64,000 nucleotides of DNA, taken from contig JACAXG010000130.1 in the NCBI GenBank assembly GCA_018881555.1, positions 1,634,036 to 1,698,035 of the forward strand, given 5' to 3'. The notes under the pieces were generated by a model. The model ran no database searches and was not told where the DNA came from. It saw only the letters and a list, made by a program, of their open reading frames with translations. Position 1 is the stretch's first letter. Each line of letters begins with the position of its first letter. The stretch comes from Amblyornis subalaris. Its lineage: Eukaryota; Chordata; Aves; Passeriformes; Ptilonorhynchidae. Shown here in pieces: positions 1 through 11,742 of this stretch. The position numbers and the translations under genes are program-made.

Positions 1-164
1 AGAAGAAAGAAAGATTCAAAAGTCTTCATTTTGCCTTTATAAGCACAGGTTTTATCCCTGAAACATTGACAGCCTGGAACCTGGGTACAGCTGACCAAGC
101 AGAAAGCAGAGAACAGAGGTGGCACAAAGAATATGGCTCTAATTAAACANNCCTCACAAATTAC

Positions 165-420
165 AGAATNCCGGGATCCCTGAGGCTGGAAAAGCCCTAC
201 AAGACCATGGAGTCCAACCNGTGACNCATCCCCTCCTTGTCCCCAGCCCAGAGCACTGANTGCCATGTCCAGGAATTCCCTGGACACCTCCAGGGATGGG
301 NACTCCAGACCTCCCCTGGGCAGCCCCTTCCAGTGCCTGACCACCCTTTCCANGGAGAAATTCCTGCTGATGTCCAACCTGAGCCTCCCCTGGCATGGCT
401 GGAGCCTGACTGGGTCTCCC
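165..420 (-). mobile_element. CR1 LINE fragment
   Basis: Reverse complement of a CR1 3' portion. Reading the plus strand: CTGGAAAAGCCCTACAAGAC, then the GAGCACTGAGTGCC and GATGTCCAACCTGAGCCTCC motifs typical of avian CR1. 5'-truncated, no ORF. Several N positions fall where other copies have a fixed base. Confidence 0.85.
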
Positions 421-1757
421 ACCCAGATTTTGTCACGGGTCAAGCAGAGGTATAGAAAACATTAACATCACATTCCATAAATATTTTTGGTGCTAATTGA
501 TAACAATCCACTCCAAAAGGATTGGCAGTATAATCTCAGCTACTGTGATTGATCTGCGAGTTAAATGTGGGATCAATTCCCCTCCAGACGAACGGGTGCT
601 GCAGCCTGGGGGTGCATTCCAGCACCAATGGAAGCTCCGGGGCCATCCCCGAGCACCCTGTGCCTACAAACCAGCCCCACGCACGGCCTCATCAGCAAAC
701 TGAGGGGTTTAAACACTGTCCCTTGGGTGTCCCAGAATATTAATGGCACCTGGGACACAAAATGTGTTTAATTANAGCAAAATGTGACTGGATGGATTGG
801 CTACACCCGTAAAAAATTACAGCCACCCTGTTCTCTGGTAGGAGCCATTTAGCAGCAGCTCTGAAGGATGAGCTCTGTGCCAAGGAACGAGTTGTGAGTG
901 AGAGATCGGCTGTGAGGGGCCTCAGAAGGAGCAGGGGTCAGGNCAGCACAGACCTCTCCGGCCACTGCTGCCCAGGCCTGGACACGGCCGGGAGCAGCTC
1001 CAGCCACCCCTCCAGGGCACGGCCAGGACCTCAGCACGCCCCAGGCTGAGCCACNGCAGCCTCTGCACCGCCAGGGGGGCATTCCCAGCCCAAAGGAGCT
1101 CCAGAGGAACATGTGGNGGTTTCTGAAAATTCATTTAACCAAAGCAGATAATTGCTTTCTATAGGATACATAGAAATAGGTGCTTTGGGCTATTTAAGGT
1201 GTGTGTATTTTTAAAGTATAAGATAATCCTACAGTGACAACAACAAAACCCCACTGTTTTCTTGTCCAAAGTCCCTCTCCAGCTCTCTTTTCTACCTGTT
1301 TTGTTTAAATGAATCTTTCAAACGTTCCAATAACCAGCCTTGCCTCTCCTCATGGACGTGCATCTCTCCCGGAGTGGACAATGTCCAGTTGCTCTGCAGC
1401 CTCACTGCCATATTCCCGAGCCCAGGGAGATCAGAACAAACAATCTAACAGGACTCGCTTGGCTGCACCACAGTGGTGTGTAGGAGCAGCCTGTGTGTTT
1501 CTGGAACACAAACCCTGGCAGCTGGGCACGGCCAGAGAGCCCGGAGCAGGGGGCACGGGCCCGGGGGGACACGGCAGCCCCGTAGGGATGGGGCACAGGC
1601 ACCAGGGCACGGCTCAGCTCTGGGTGAAACAGCATTCCTACAAACGCCCAGTGCCTCAGATCTACAAAACAAAACAGGCACCTCACACAGGATGCGCGAG
1701 AACAGACACACACCAAAGGCACGGAAAGCAGAGTCGTGGTCAGTGCTGAGAAGCATC
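421..1757. other. Intergenic, nothing recognised
   Basis: Unique mixed-composition DNA. A modestly GC-rich patch at 900-1110 has no codon-like ORF. I see no gene, RNA or repeat. Confidence 0.6.
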
Positions 1758-1759
1758 AA

Positions 1760-2172
1760 ATCCCAGAATGCTTTGGATTGCCAGGAATCCTCACTCTCAT
1801 TTAGTTCCACCCCCTGCCATGGGCAGGGACACCTTCCACTATCACAGGTTGTTCCAAGCCCCGTCCAGCCTGGCCTTGGACACTTCCTGGGATCCAGGAG
1901 CAGCTACAGTTTCTCTGGGCAACCTGTGCCAGGGCCCGAGCACACTCACAGGGAACAATTCCTTCCCAATATCCCATCTATCCCTGCCCTCTGGCAGTGG
2001 GAAGCCATNCCCTGTGTCCTGTCCCTCCATCCCTTGTCCCAAGTCCCGCTCCAGCTCTCCTAGAGCCCCTTTAGGCACTGGAAGGGGCTCTGAGGTCTCC
2101 CTGGAGCCTTCTCTTCTCCAGGTGAACATTCCCAGNTCTCCCAGCCTGGCTCCAGAGCAGAGGGGCTCCAGC
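1760..2172 (-). mobile_element. CR1 LINE, 3' portion
   Basis: About 410 bp of CR1 in reverse orientation, from CATGGGCAGGGACACCTTCC through CCCTTTAGGCACTGGAAGGG to GAGCAGAGGGGCTCCAGCCC. Inverted relative to the copy at 2725-3268. Confidence 0.9.
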
Positions 2173-2399
2173 CCTAAAATACTCCCGTGGGTACGAACTG
2201 TCGGGGTGCAGGGCAGCAGCCCTCGGGCACTGCGGGGCTCATCCCAGCTGTCCCTTAACAGAAATCAGCTCAAAGCCTGGAGTCAGCGGGATCTTGGGGC
2301 GTTAATTTTCATCGCAGTTACACTTCGAGGAAAGGACATTCGTCCCAGTGCTGCTGGGCGGGGCTGCCCCATTCTGTATCGGAGGCTTTTAAGGAGCTG

Positions 2400-2690
2400 G
2401 AGCTGCACCCGGGAGGCTCCCGTCGGGAACAAATCCATGGATAAATCCATGGCTAAGTCCCCATGGAGGCGGGCGGGTCCCGGGCGGGGCAGCGGCGGCG
2501 CAGTCCCGGCAGCGCCCGGCAGAGGGCGGCAGAGGCGGCGCCCGCAGCGCTCCGATCCCGGCGGGAGCGGGGTGGGATCGGGACACCCCCGGGATGGGAA
2601 CCCCGGGACGGGACCCGCGCCGGCCCCGCCGCCTCGCACCGGCACCGGGGGTGGGCGGTGAGAACCTCGACAGGGCCTGGAGCGAGCCCT
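2400..2690. promoter_or_regulatory. Small CpG island between two inverted CR1 copies
   Basis: CpG-dense stretch (GGCGGGCGGGTCCCGGGCGG and following) with a donor-like GGCG/GTGAGA on the plus strand near 2658 and a TTTTAAG about 80 bp before the island core. No recognisable ORF. Candidate promoter of a short non-coding transcript. Confidence 0.3.
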
Positions 2691-2724
2691 GGGCTTGTCC
2701 CCTCCGGGGCAAGGGGGGATCCTG

Positions 2725-3268
2725 CCCCTCTGTCCCGCCCAGGTGAGATCCCACCTGCAGAGCTGCTCCAGCCCTGGGGTATCCAACAGCAGAAGGACCT
2801 GGAGCTGCTGGAGTAATCCCAGAGGAGGCCACGGAGCTGCTCCAGGGCTGGAGCTCCTCTGCTCTGGAGCCAGGCTGGGAGAGCTGGGAATGCTCATCTG
2901 GAGAGGAGAAGGCTCCAGGGAGACCTCAGAGCCCCTTCCAGGGCCTAAAGGGGCTCCAGGAGAGCTGGAGAGGGACTTGGGACAAGGTATGGAGGGACAG
3001 GACACAGGGAATGGCTTCCCACTGCCAGAGGGCAGGGTTAGGTGGGATATTGGGAAGGAATTCCTGGCTGGGAGGGTGGGGAGGCCCTGGCACAGGTTGC
3101 CCAGAGAAGCTGTAGCTGCCCCATCCCTGGCAGTGTCCAAGGCCAGGCTGGACGGGGCTTGGAGCCACCTGGAATAGTGGAAGGTGTCCCTGCCCATGGC
3201 AGAGGGTGGAATGGGATGGGCTTTAAGGTCCCTTCCCACCCAAACCATTTTGTGACTCTCTGATTCCA
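2725..3268 (+). mobile_element. CR1 LINE, 3' portion
   Basis: About 540 bp of CR1 in plus orientation, 5'-truncated, running through GGGATATTGGGAAGGAATTC-like, CAAGGCCAGGCTGGACGGGG and AAGGTCCCTTCCCACCCAAA motifs to the 3' terminus at GACTCTCTGATTCC. Confidence 0.92.
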
Positions 3269-4937
3269 TGACCTCACAAGAACAGCTCCAAAGAGGCTTC
3301 TCCTCCTCTGCCCTCCCTGAGCCAGCGCCGGAGGGAGGCAGGGACAACCTGGCAGGAAGCCCTGGGANGAAGCCAGAGATGCACCAGGAGTTGCAGCAAC
3401 ATTCCCTTTGAATGGACAGAGCTCAGCGGAAGTGCCCCAAGGAAAGGACAGTGGATGACAATTCAGACCCACCTCGAACATGTGACGCTCCTGCTCCTGA
3501 GGTTACAGGTGACAGAACAGGAAAATTAACAACTGAAACAAGGCAGAGCTGCACACACTGAAAGAGAANAGTGTTCAAATGCAAGTTATGCTAAACTTGC
3601 ATGAGAGAAAAAAAGACCCCAAGTTTAACCAAATATTCCAGCTACTCTTTGCTATCAATCATTCTTCAAAACACCAAATTAATCCCCCAAANCAAACTTT
3701 CCCCTTTCTCTTTCAAATGAAAAGAATTTCAGNATTCTCCAAAAGCATGAAAGCTCCACCAAACAGAATCTGATTGAGTGCAGCAGCCAAGGCCAAATCC
3801 TCATTAAGTCTTCATTACAAAACATCAGACTTGCATTGCTTTTTCTCTCTTTCACCGTGGCTTCAGCTAAAAATGCCCAAGCCCTTTTCACTTGCTGGTG
3901 TGCTGTGCTCGTGGCAGAGCTCACCTGCATGGCCAGAATATCCCAGTGCCTNTCCTTCTCCACCCTGCAGTCAATGCAAGCCTTTGCCTTTAAATAAGGA
4001 AATCAAGTCCGAGTCCGCGTAAACCCATGGAATTCAGACACTTCAGGCGTAAGATTTNTGGTTAAACACCTCTAAATTCTTCTGAAACAGCACAGGTAGC
4101 TGGTCCCAAGACAGCCTGATTGTCTCATAATAGGGAGGCACGTTGTTTGCCACTTCAACAACACTCAGATAATGACACCATAAGGATNGCAAGGCAAAGT
4201 TAGGAATAGATGCAGATTGTGAGAGAAGGAGATGGAAATAATTAAATATCTGTCCCAAANATACACTTCAAATCTCACATAAACTGCCCAACCCTTGTGC
4301 CACAGCTGACTCAGATATGGCCAGGCCTCNTGAACACTGTTTTCAAACTATCTTAGTTCTTTAATAGCCTTTCCACAGCAAAACCCTCCCTGGAAACACC
4401 ATCTTTCCAGGCAATATGCTTTATTAAATATCCATGAGGGATAAGTGCACAATGCCAACCTGCTGCCCTGCCACCAGAGACGCCAGGGTCTCACCCAGAG
4501 AGGTAGAGGGACCTCACCCTTTTAAACTCCTTCCCAAGTACTTCATCTTGGAAAGAGAAATAATCATAAAGTGAGAAGCCATAAAACCCAAAGAGTTTCC
4601 GTAGAGTGTAGGATTTTTAAAAATGTCAAAGAGAAACGCAATAAATACATGCTAAGGGGAAACTGTGAGTGGCAAATGATTCAGGTTTGAGGAGCCNGTG
4701 TTGGGAAATGTTCCCTTCAAGTAAGCAGGGAAAATGCAGCCACCTTGCCAGTGGAAAGCAGTTGTTAGAGGGGAGAGTGTGGGGTGCATCTCACCCGCTC
4801 CTGGTCTTTGTGCCCAAGGGACAGCCCCAGAAATGCCATTGCTTGGGAGCTCTGGGGCATTTGGCTGTTGGAACCACAGGGAATGTGCTCACAGAGACGA
4901 AGATAAGCTCGGTTTTGGCTTTTACCTGTTTCCTGCC
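3269..4937. other. Intergenic, nothing recognised
   Basis: AT-leaning unique DNA with scattered single Ns. No coding or RNA signal on either strand. Confidence 0.6.
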
Positions 4938-5172
4938 CTGGGCACAGNTCCTGGGAGAGCTCCCCTTGCCCAGGCACAACCCCTGGGAGATCCTCATCCC
5001 TGGGCACAGCTCCTGGGAGAGCTCCCCTATCCTGGGCAGAGCCCCTGGGAGAACTTCCTTTCCCTGGGCACAGCTCCTGGGAGCTCCCTTTTCCAGGCAC
5101 AGCTCCTGGGAGCTCCCCCCTTCCCTGGACACAGCTTCTGGGAGAGCTCCCCTGCTCTGGGCACAGCTCCTA
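4938..5172. repeat. Minisatellite of about 33 bp, 7-8 units
   Basis: Degenerate units on CCCTGGGCACAGCTCCTGGG followed by AGAGCTCCCC. Several units contain the exact 10-bp palindrome GGGAGCTCCC. Reads open in several frames only because of its composition. Confidence 0.85.
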
Positions 5173-6686
5173 GCCAAGGCACGTACAAACGTGGGGAAAC
5201 TNAACACATCCACGTTCAGGAGCTCANAGCTTGTCTCTAAATTTCCTGCTCGTTGATTTTAGCTCTGCCCCCAGATCGCCCCACTCTCCTCTTCCCTCAG
5301 CACCGGGAAGGATGGCCACAGTCCCATTGGAATGAGGGTGGGCACCTGCAGAGCTGCCAGCCCCACAGAGGGTGGGTCCCGGGTCTGAAACGNGAGAATT
5401 CCCTCTCAGGGGGGGTTTAACACTTGTGGTGTTGTACTCAGCCAACACGAGAATTCTGGTCAGGTAAAGGAAACTGGATAAGGGGAGTTTCACTGCAGGG
5501 TGGGCATTCCCAGGAAAGTACTGCCTGGATGGCTTGAAAATAAATGTTGAAGCCACGGGGCTCTTGATTTACTGAATCACTCACATCTCTCTAATTGNGC
5601 CTCTCGTACCCCCCCTACTTCCAGCAGTATTTCCTCTTAATGGATTACAATCAAATTTCTTCAATTGATCCCCCATCCCTCAAAGTCTGCTGGTCTAAAG
5701 ACTAATCCTGCTGAGCTCCTGCCTTTCACACCAGCCCTCAGGTGGGTTTCCAGTCTGATCCGATTGCCAGACCCTCAATGTTCACCAGTTTCCACCATAT
5801 TTATCATACTTGCTTCATTTCCTAGGAGAAAGGGTCTGATTCATTAAAAATTATATGCTCCATTTAAGCAGGTTTTCTGCATACTTTACTCGGGAAAAAA
5901 TGCTGAATGCATTTTTTTTTTTGCACATAAAAGTACGTCTTTTTTGTGATTTATCAACCTTTTATCCCCTGCCTATCAGCAGATGCCTCTCAGCCACGGA
6001 CCCCAGCGGCGCAGGGCTCCTGGAAAGGGGAGAACAGGCGTTTCCAACTCCCGGCTCAGACACCACGCGGATTCCACACAGAGCAAATGCCACGTGCTTT
6101 CACCCTTTTTGATATTTTCGTGTTTTCATTCAAGCAGCGCCGTTCACGCCTCGAGTCCCCCGGAACGGTTTAATCCGCGCCAAATTCCATCCCAGCTTTG
6201 AGGGGGTATTTGTGGGTCAGGGGCAATGCAAATAGAGCAGGGGCTGGGGTGGGTCTCCTGCAGAAGCAGGAGAGTCTCACATTGCTGTAATTTACCTGTC
6301 TTTATTACTTTGGAGATTTAAGTGATCGTTTGCTGTTGGCCACGCCACAGTTAAGGACNGAAACTTTTAATAACATCCAGGATGGGATTCACTCTTGGGC
6401 ACCGAGCTCAAACAAGGCTCTGGTCCACCTGAAGCCTCCAAGATGGAGTTTACACAGCCAGGCACCTTTTCACNACCTCTTCAGAATTCGACAAATTTCA
6501 TAGCTGAGAGAAAAGAGCCNTTTAAACTCTCCCCTCGTGAAACTGCCGCCTCCTCCTCTTATTTCCTTTTTGATGTGGGGGAGGTTGTGGGGTGGGGAAG
6601 GGGCGTTAGAAAGAGGTAAAAAGGGACAGGAGGCTGATGATCAAAAGGAGCCAGAGAAGGCTGCTCTCTGTCAGCTCACAGCTCTT
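5173..6686. other. Intergenic, nothing recognised
   Basis: Unique DNA, AT-rich around 5840-5960, moderately GC-rich around 5990-6180. No gene seen. Confidence 0.55.
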
Positions 6687-6689
6687 TTC

Positions 6690-6750
6690 ACAGAACCCCA
6701 GGGNCACCGAGCCTGGAAAAGACCTCCAGGATCATCAAGTCCAGCCTTNT
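6690..6750 (-). mobile_element. CR1 3'-end fragment
   Basis: About 60 bp matching the inverted CR1 3' end (GAACCCCAGGG..., CTGGAAAAGACCTCCAGGAT, CATCAAGTCCAGCC). Confidence 0.6.
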
Positions 6751-6782
6751 ATAACTCCAAGATTATATTAAACACTAAATTG

Positions 6783-6963
6783 ATTGGATATTAGGAAGGA
6801 ATTCCTGGCTGTGAGGGTGGGGAGGCCCTGGCACAGGTTGCCCAGAGNAGCTGTGGCTGCCCCATCTNTGGAAGTGTCCAAGGCCAGGTNGGACNGGGCT
6901 GGAATGGAATGGGGTTTAAGGTCCCTTCCAACTCAAACCATTGCATGATTCTATGACTCTATA
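6783..6963 (+). mobile_element. CR1 LINE 3'-end fragment
   Basis: About 180 bp ending with the CR1 terminal octamer-like GATTCTATGACTCTAT. Has an internal deletion relative to other copies (GGGCTGGAATGGAATGGGG) and four Ns at otherwise fixed positions. Confidence 0.9.
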
Positions 6964-7332
6964 ATTAAGATCAATCCAGATCATAATTGTAATCAATAAT
7001 AAGATTATATTAAGAAGTTACCAAAGCCAAGCATTTCATCTCCTAGTCCTGCCAATGTATAAAATTACCCACANTGTGCCCTTGTCACAGCGATCTTACC
7101 CCAGCCTGGGGAAGCAGCAGAGACATTGTTAATACNCTGGGACAACAGAACTGTTATTCTGCAAAACCTTCCACCAGAAAAACCCCTCAAATGGGGATAT
7201 TTGCTTGCAATGCCAGTGGCACCGATTCCAAAACACTCCTATGCTCCCTCCATCTGTATCCTGCGTGACCCTGACTGAGCCACGCAGTGCCAGGGTGCCC
7301 TGGCAGGGGACGGCCCCTCACCGGCCCGTGCT

Positions 7333-7414
7333 GGGAACAGGGAAGAACCCGTGGCCTCAGTCCCCGTGGGAGTGGGAACAGGGAAGAACCCGTGGCCTCA
7401 GTCCCTGTGGGTGT
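7333..7414. repeat. 41-bp tandem duplication
   Basis: Two near-identical copies of a unit beginning GGGAACAGGGAAGAACCCGT, at 7333 and 7374. Confidence 0.9.
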
Positions 7415-7739
7415 CAGGGAGCCTCACACAGCACCAGGCAGCGCCCGGGGGAGCAGGAGTGCCCGGATCCGCGGGGAGAGCATCCCCGCGGGAGCGCACG
7501 GAGCGCTGCCACAGAGGCAGGGCTGGGACACGAGTGGCGTGGAGCAGAGCAGGGGCTCGGGCCGTGCTGCGGCTCCCAGCTCCACGCTGGGCTCGGCGGC
7601 CGCACGGCACGAGGAGCTGGCGCCTCACACGCAGCGGACCCAGGGCTGACCAAACGCTCCTGCTCGGAGTGCAGCAGCCCGGGCTCCGGCCAGCCACGGG
7701 GCTCCTCTCCCAGCCTTACGGCAGTGGTTTGCCTGGAGC

Positions 7740-7815
7740 ACGGGGGAAGGTGTCCCTGCCCGCGGCAGGGTGGCGTGGGATGGGCTTTAGGGCCCCTCCC
7801 GGCCCAAAATGTGCT
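7740..7815 (+). mobile_element. CR1 3'-end fragment
   Basis: Short diverged piece with GGAAGGTGTCCCTGCCCGCG and GGGATGGGCTTTAGGGCCCC. Confidence 0.65.
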
Positions 7816-8167
7816 GGGATGCTGCTCCTCGGGCCAGACAAAGCTAAACATGTCCGTGGCAAACCACGCAAANCTTTTCCATTGTACCAAATCAAACTGT
7901 AAAATTGACCAATTTAAATTCTCTGCGGAACAAACAGAGAAAAGCCCACACTGCAATCCCAGCTCAGCTCGCCTTGGATGAGTCTCCTGCTAAATCAGAA
8001 CTAAAGCAAAGGTATCACAGACAAAGAGTTTCCCTCTGTTTTGCTAAGACTTACTCAGAGCTTCCCCTCAAGGTGCCTTTTGATACTGGCTACACAGTTT
8101 CTATTAATTATTTATTAAGTGGGTTAGTAACTCTGGGTTTGGGAGTCCACAGCTCCTACCCCACACA

Positions 8168-8312
8168 GTCACAGCATCCCAGAATGGGTTGGGTTGGGAA
8201 GGACCCTAAATCCCATCTCATTCTAGTCCCTGCCACGGGCAGGGACACCTTCCACTATCCCATGTTTCTCCAAGCCCCATCCAACCNGGCCTTGGACACT
8301 TCCAGGACAATT
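8168..8312 (-). mobile_element. CR1 LINE 3'-end fragment
   Basis: Inverted CR1 3' end: GAATGGGTTGGGTTGGGAAG ... CACGGGCAGGGACACCTTCC ... CTTGGACACTTCCAGGA. Confidence 0.88.
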
Positions 8313-9290
8313 CCCATAGCCCCCACCGATGCTACAGCCTCAGCCTGAAATCCATGGAACAGTTCCAGCAGTGACAGCACTGAAACTCCTCTGCCAGACA
8401 CAAACACCTCCAACANGCAGGTGCCACGATGAGCTCTTAGCTCTGCCTGCAAGTAGCAGGGATTTTTCCATTGTTTTATGTATTAAATAGGATCCAGTTA
8501 CATTTTGTTACAACTACAAATGAAATTGTTTTGCAGAATTTCCCTCCTCTCACCTTAAAATGCTCCTTTTGTGCTTGTTTTCCCCTTGTTTTACTATCCA
8601 GACCATTAATGTCCCCACAGAAGTAGCTCACGACTTTGTAAGCACTGCTGGTGTTCCTACAACTCCATTTGATCCATTTGCCAAGCCTCTCATGCTGGAA
8701 AACCTCTTTATGCTGACACCATTTCGGTCCCATTTGCTCTTGTTTTGCATTGCTCTGCACACACAACTTTGTTTTCGTGCTTTGTGTTAGACTTTTGATA
8801 TAAAACATCTGGTTAGGTTTAAATGAGAGAAAGAAGCCACTTAAATATCTGCTATAAGTTTCCCTCCCTTATGCATAAGGCAGCATCCATCCCAGCCAGG
8901 TGATGGGAGCAGGACTGAATTATCCAGTGTTGACTGGGAGCAGCGCCTCCAACAAGGAGCAGAACTCTGGGTGGGAGGAACACAAAGAGCTTCGGAGCTT
9001 AGAAGGCCTAATGGAGTTTGGAGGGGCCGCGTTTTGAATCTATCAAACCCTGACATTTGAGGGAGCTTTATATTTTCCTTTAAGAGTAGTGCAGACCCCA
9101 GTGAATTATATAATGGAATATGGCTCCCCAATGTAATCAAAGTTGACCTAACAGATTTGTCTTTCTGGTGATACAATCTACTGAAAATCTTTAAGGAAAT
9201 CAGAACTGGATTCAAACAACAGAGAGAAAAATCACTTCTTAAATATAAAACAGGCCTAGAGAAAGCAGTTCCTACCAATTATAAATCTTG
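8313..9290. other. Intergenic, nothing recognised
   Basis: Unique AT-leaning DNA. A 145-codon minus-strand ORF (9278-8841) has no recognisable domain and is not called a gene. Confidence 0.55.
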
Positions 9291-9630
9291 CAATCATGGA
9301 ATGGTTTAGGTTGGAAAAGCCCTCTCAGACTGTCAAGTCCAACTGTCACCCCAGCACTGCCCAGGCCACCACTGCCCCATGTCCCCAGGTGCCACATCCA
9401 CAGGGCTGTTAAATCCCTCCAGGGATGGGGACTCCACCACCGCCCTGGGCAGTGCCAGGGCTGGACAGCGCTTCCCATGAAGGAATTTTCCCAGTATCCA
9501 GCCTGCCCCTCCCCTGGCACAGCCTGAGGCCATTCCCTCTCCTCCTGTCCCTGTTCCCTGGGAGCAGAGCCCCCCTGGCTGCCCCCTCCTGTCAGGAGCT
9601 GTGGGGAGGGAGAAGGGTCCCCTCCCAGGA
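9291..9630 (-). mobile_element. CR1 LINE, 3' portion (second subfamily)
   Basis: Inverted CR1 of the subfamily with GGAAAAGCCCTCTCAGACTG, CCCATGTCCCCAGGTGCCAC and CAGAGCCCCCCTGGCTGCCC motifs. 5'-truncated near 9630. Confidence 0.9.
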
Positions 9631-10879
9631 AAGGGGCAGCACAGCCCTGAGGAAGGANCTGTTCCCTGTCACTGCCTGTACTGCTCAGGAGCTTCCAGTA
9701 ACCCCTTGGGATGGGACACCCAAAGGCAGAGAACAACACCATGCCTGGGAAACAGCAGCTCTTACCTGAACACCCCAGGGGATGCTGAATAAATGCTTAC
9801 AACTTAAAGAAAAAATTGTATGGATTAGGCTTGAGGAGAGGAATCCTTTCTCATCCACAGGAACAAAAGGAAAGGACTTCAGGCTTGCCTTATAAACGCA
9901 TTTCAAGGAGCATTTTTCCACATCTGCACTGAAAGAAATGGCTCTGAATTGGTATAATGCTAAACTGATTTTATGAAGTCCCTCAATAGAAAAACACACA
10001 AATGTTTCTCTCCCAAAATGGTTTAATCACACCCTAGGTCAAGTTTACCTGCTGCTAGTAGATACCAATTTCAGGATTGCTGTTAACTGCAGAACATAAT
10101 TCTGATTTCTACAAAGTTAAGAGCAAGGTGTAGAATTCTAGAAGGGGATGCAGATATCCAAATTTCTCTTGCCAAGGAACTGAGCAGAGGAACCTGAATC
10201 AGAAGGCAGAGCCACTGCTGGCCTCGTGCACACACACAATAAAACCAGTCAGATTCCATTTGTTTAAACATGTGATTCAATTAATTTTGCCTTCTTTACT
10301 GAGTAATTTACTTGATGAATCAATTCTGCTGGTAAATAACCACATCTCCATCCCACCGACCTCTGTGTGGGCAAAGCTGATTTTCCTTTTGGCACTGATG
10401 TTTCCTGGGGCCAGGAGAGGAGGCTGGGTTGGGAGGTAAATCCAGAGGAACCACTGAAGAGCCCCTGGCATTGATGGACCCACTGGTGCCCAAGGCAGCC
10501 CTTTCCGGAGGGAAGGGAAGCAGGGAAAGGTTCAAGTCAAGCCCAGCAGATCAGCAGCACCAGGGAATAACCCCTGGAAGAACCTCAGGTTCATTCCAAG
10601 CAGCCTTATGGATGGTGACGCACTTGGATACTTTTCCCTCGTTTGGTTACCTCCCAAGATCCCCTTGGCCATTAAATAGGATATGGGAACTCTTAAGGAC
10701 AATTTTTTATTTAGATAGTTCTATGACTAGTGAAAAATGTTATAACATTTTCAAAAAGGAGGCTTTCCAGTAAGCACCTCCAATTTCCTTAAAACGTTTG
10801 CCGTGGAACCTTTATCTCGGGGAAAAGCTAAACATAAGGATCCAGAGACAGAGAGGAGATATTCCTGCATCTATTTGAA
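9631..10879. other. Intergenic, nothing recognised
   Basis: Unique DNA with almost no ambiguous bases (none from 9660 to 11248). No coding or RNA signal. Confidence 0.5.
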
Positions 10880-11040
10880 GAAACCTCATCCATAAAGAAA
10901 CAAATTGCCATGGTAATTATCACTCTCTTACTTGTAATTGTAGGAATAACCGTACATGGGTTATACATATGGGCCGCTCTCATCCCGTTTGCGTTAATTC
11001 TCCCTGGAAAGAAATGATCTTTTATGGAGCAGAAGTATTA
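10880..11040. promoter_or_regulatory. Candidate conserved non-coding element
   Basis: Sharply bounded AT-rich unique block with homeodomain-type cores (GGTAATTATC, TTGTAATTG, GCGTTAATTC) in a gene-poor flank of a developmental regulator. The call rests on sequence texture only. Confidence 0.25.
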
Positions 11041-11664
11041 AATGTGTTCTGGCAGCAGGGAGCGGTGGCTGAGCGAGGTGCCGTGCCACCGAGCCAGCCC
11101 TGCCTGCGGGCTGAAACGCTCCCGGGCGTGCCGCAGAGCGGCTTCACCCCACACTACAGCCCCGAGGCGGCGAGGAGCACCGATCCCATATTCCAGGTCA
11201 TCCTGAGGATCGCTCCAGGACGGCCCTGCTGGAAGAGTCAGGGGGGTGNCCTGCGCTGGGGCACAGTCAGCTCACAGCAGGCTCCCCCCAGCGCGGGCAC
11301 TCCCGAGCGGCAGGGCGGGCGCTGCGGGCACGCCGAGTTAGCTCAGCGCCAGCGCGGCACACGGGGCTGGGGCTGGGGGTTCTGTCAGACCAGGCCAGAG
11401 CCCCGTGTCCAACCGAAACTCACATTTGCATCATAAAGCCAGACACGGAATAGTATTTAGTTCCTCTAATCGCTGCAGAGAGCCTGCTCGGAAAGGCCAA
11501 GGAGCAGGAGCACTCGTATTCCTGGTCCAATTAGTCGCTGGGAATAAATCATCCAATTCTAACGAACACCNACCAGGGACCTTTTGGGAATGACAGCTCT
11601 GCCCATTCACCTGGCCTTCAGACCCAGCAGCTCAGACCCACAAACCCAGTCCTGACTGGATGTC
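11041..11664. other. Intergenic, possible element at 11410-11560
   Basis: GC-rich at 11050-11400 without a recognisable ORF, then unique sequence with CATTTGCATCAT, CTCTAATCGC and CCAATTAGTCGCTGGG that could be regulatory. No gene. Confidence 0.4.
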
Positions 11665-11742
11665 CCATCCCTGGAAGTGTCCAAGGTCAGGCTGGACAGG
11701 GCTTGGAGCAGCCTGGGACAGTGGAAGGTGTCCCTGCCCATA
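11665..11742 (+). mobile_element. CR1 fragment, truncated at both ends
   Basis: Matches ATCCCTGGAAGTGTCCAAGG through GGAAGGTGTCCCTGCCCAT, then stops before the CR1 3' terminus and passes into A-rich DNA. Confidence 0.85.

Larger units (their letters stand above)
6964..8167. other. Intergenic with GC-rich patch
   Basis: AT-rich at 6960-7200, then GC-rich at 7260-7700 with a 41-bp duplication. Long overlapping ORFs at 7205-7981 on both strands have no recognisable protein and reflect GC composition. Confidence 0.5.

Noticed and set aside
2283..3347. 354-codon minus-strand ORF
   Set aside because: Antisense to a CR1 copy plus a CpG-rich spacer; composition artefact.
8841..9278. 145-codon minus-strand ORF as a gene
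   Set aside because: No recognisable domain, no promoter or splice context, and the length is not exceptional for the number of ORFs scanned.
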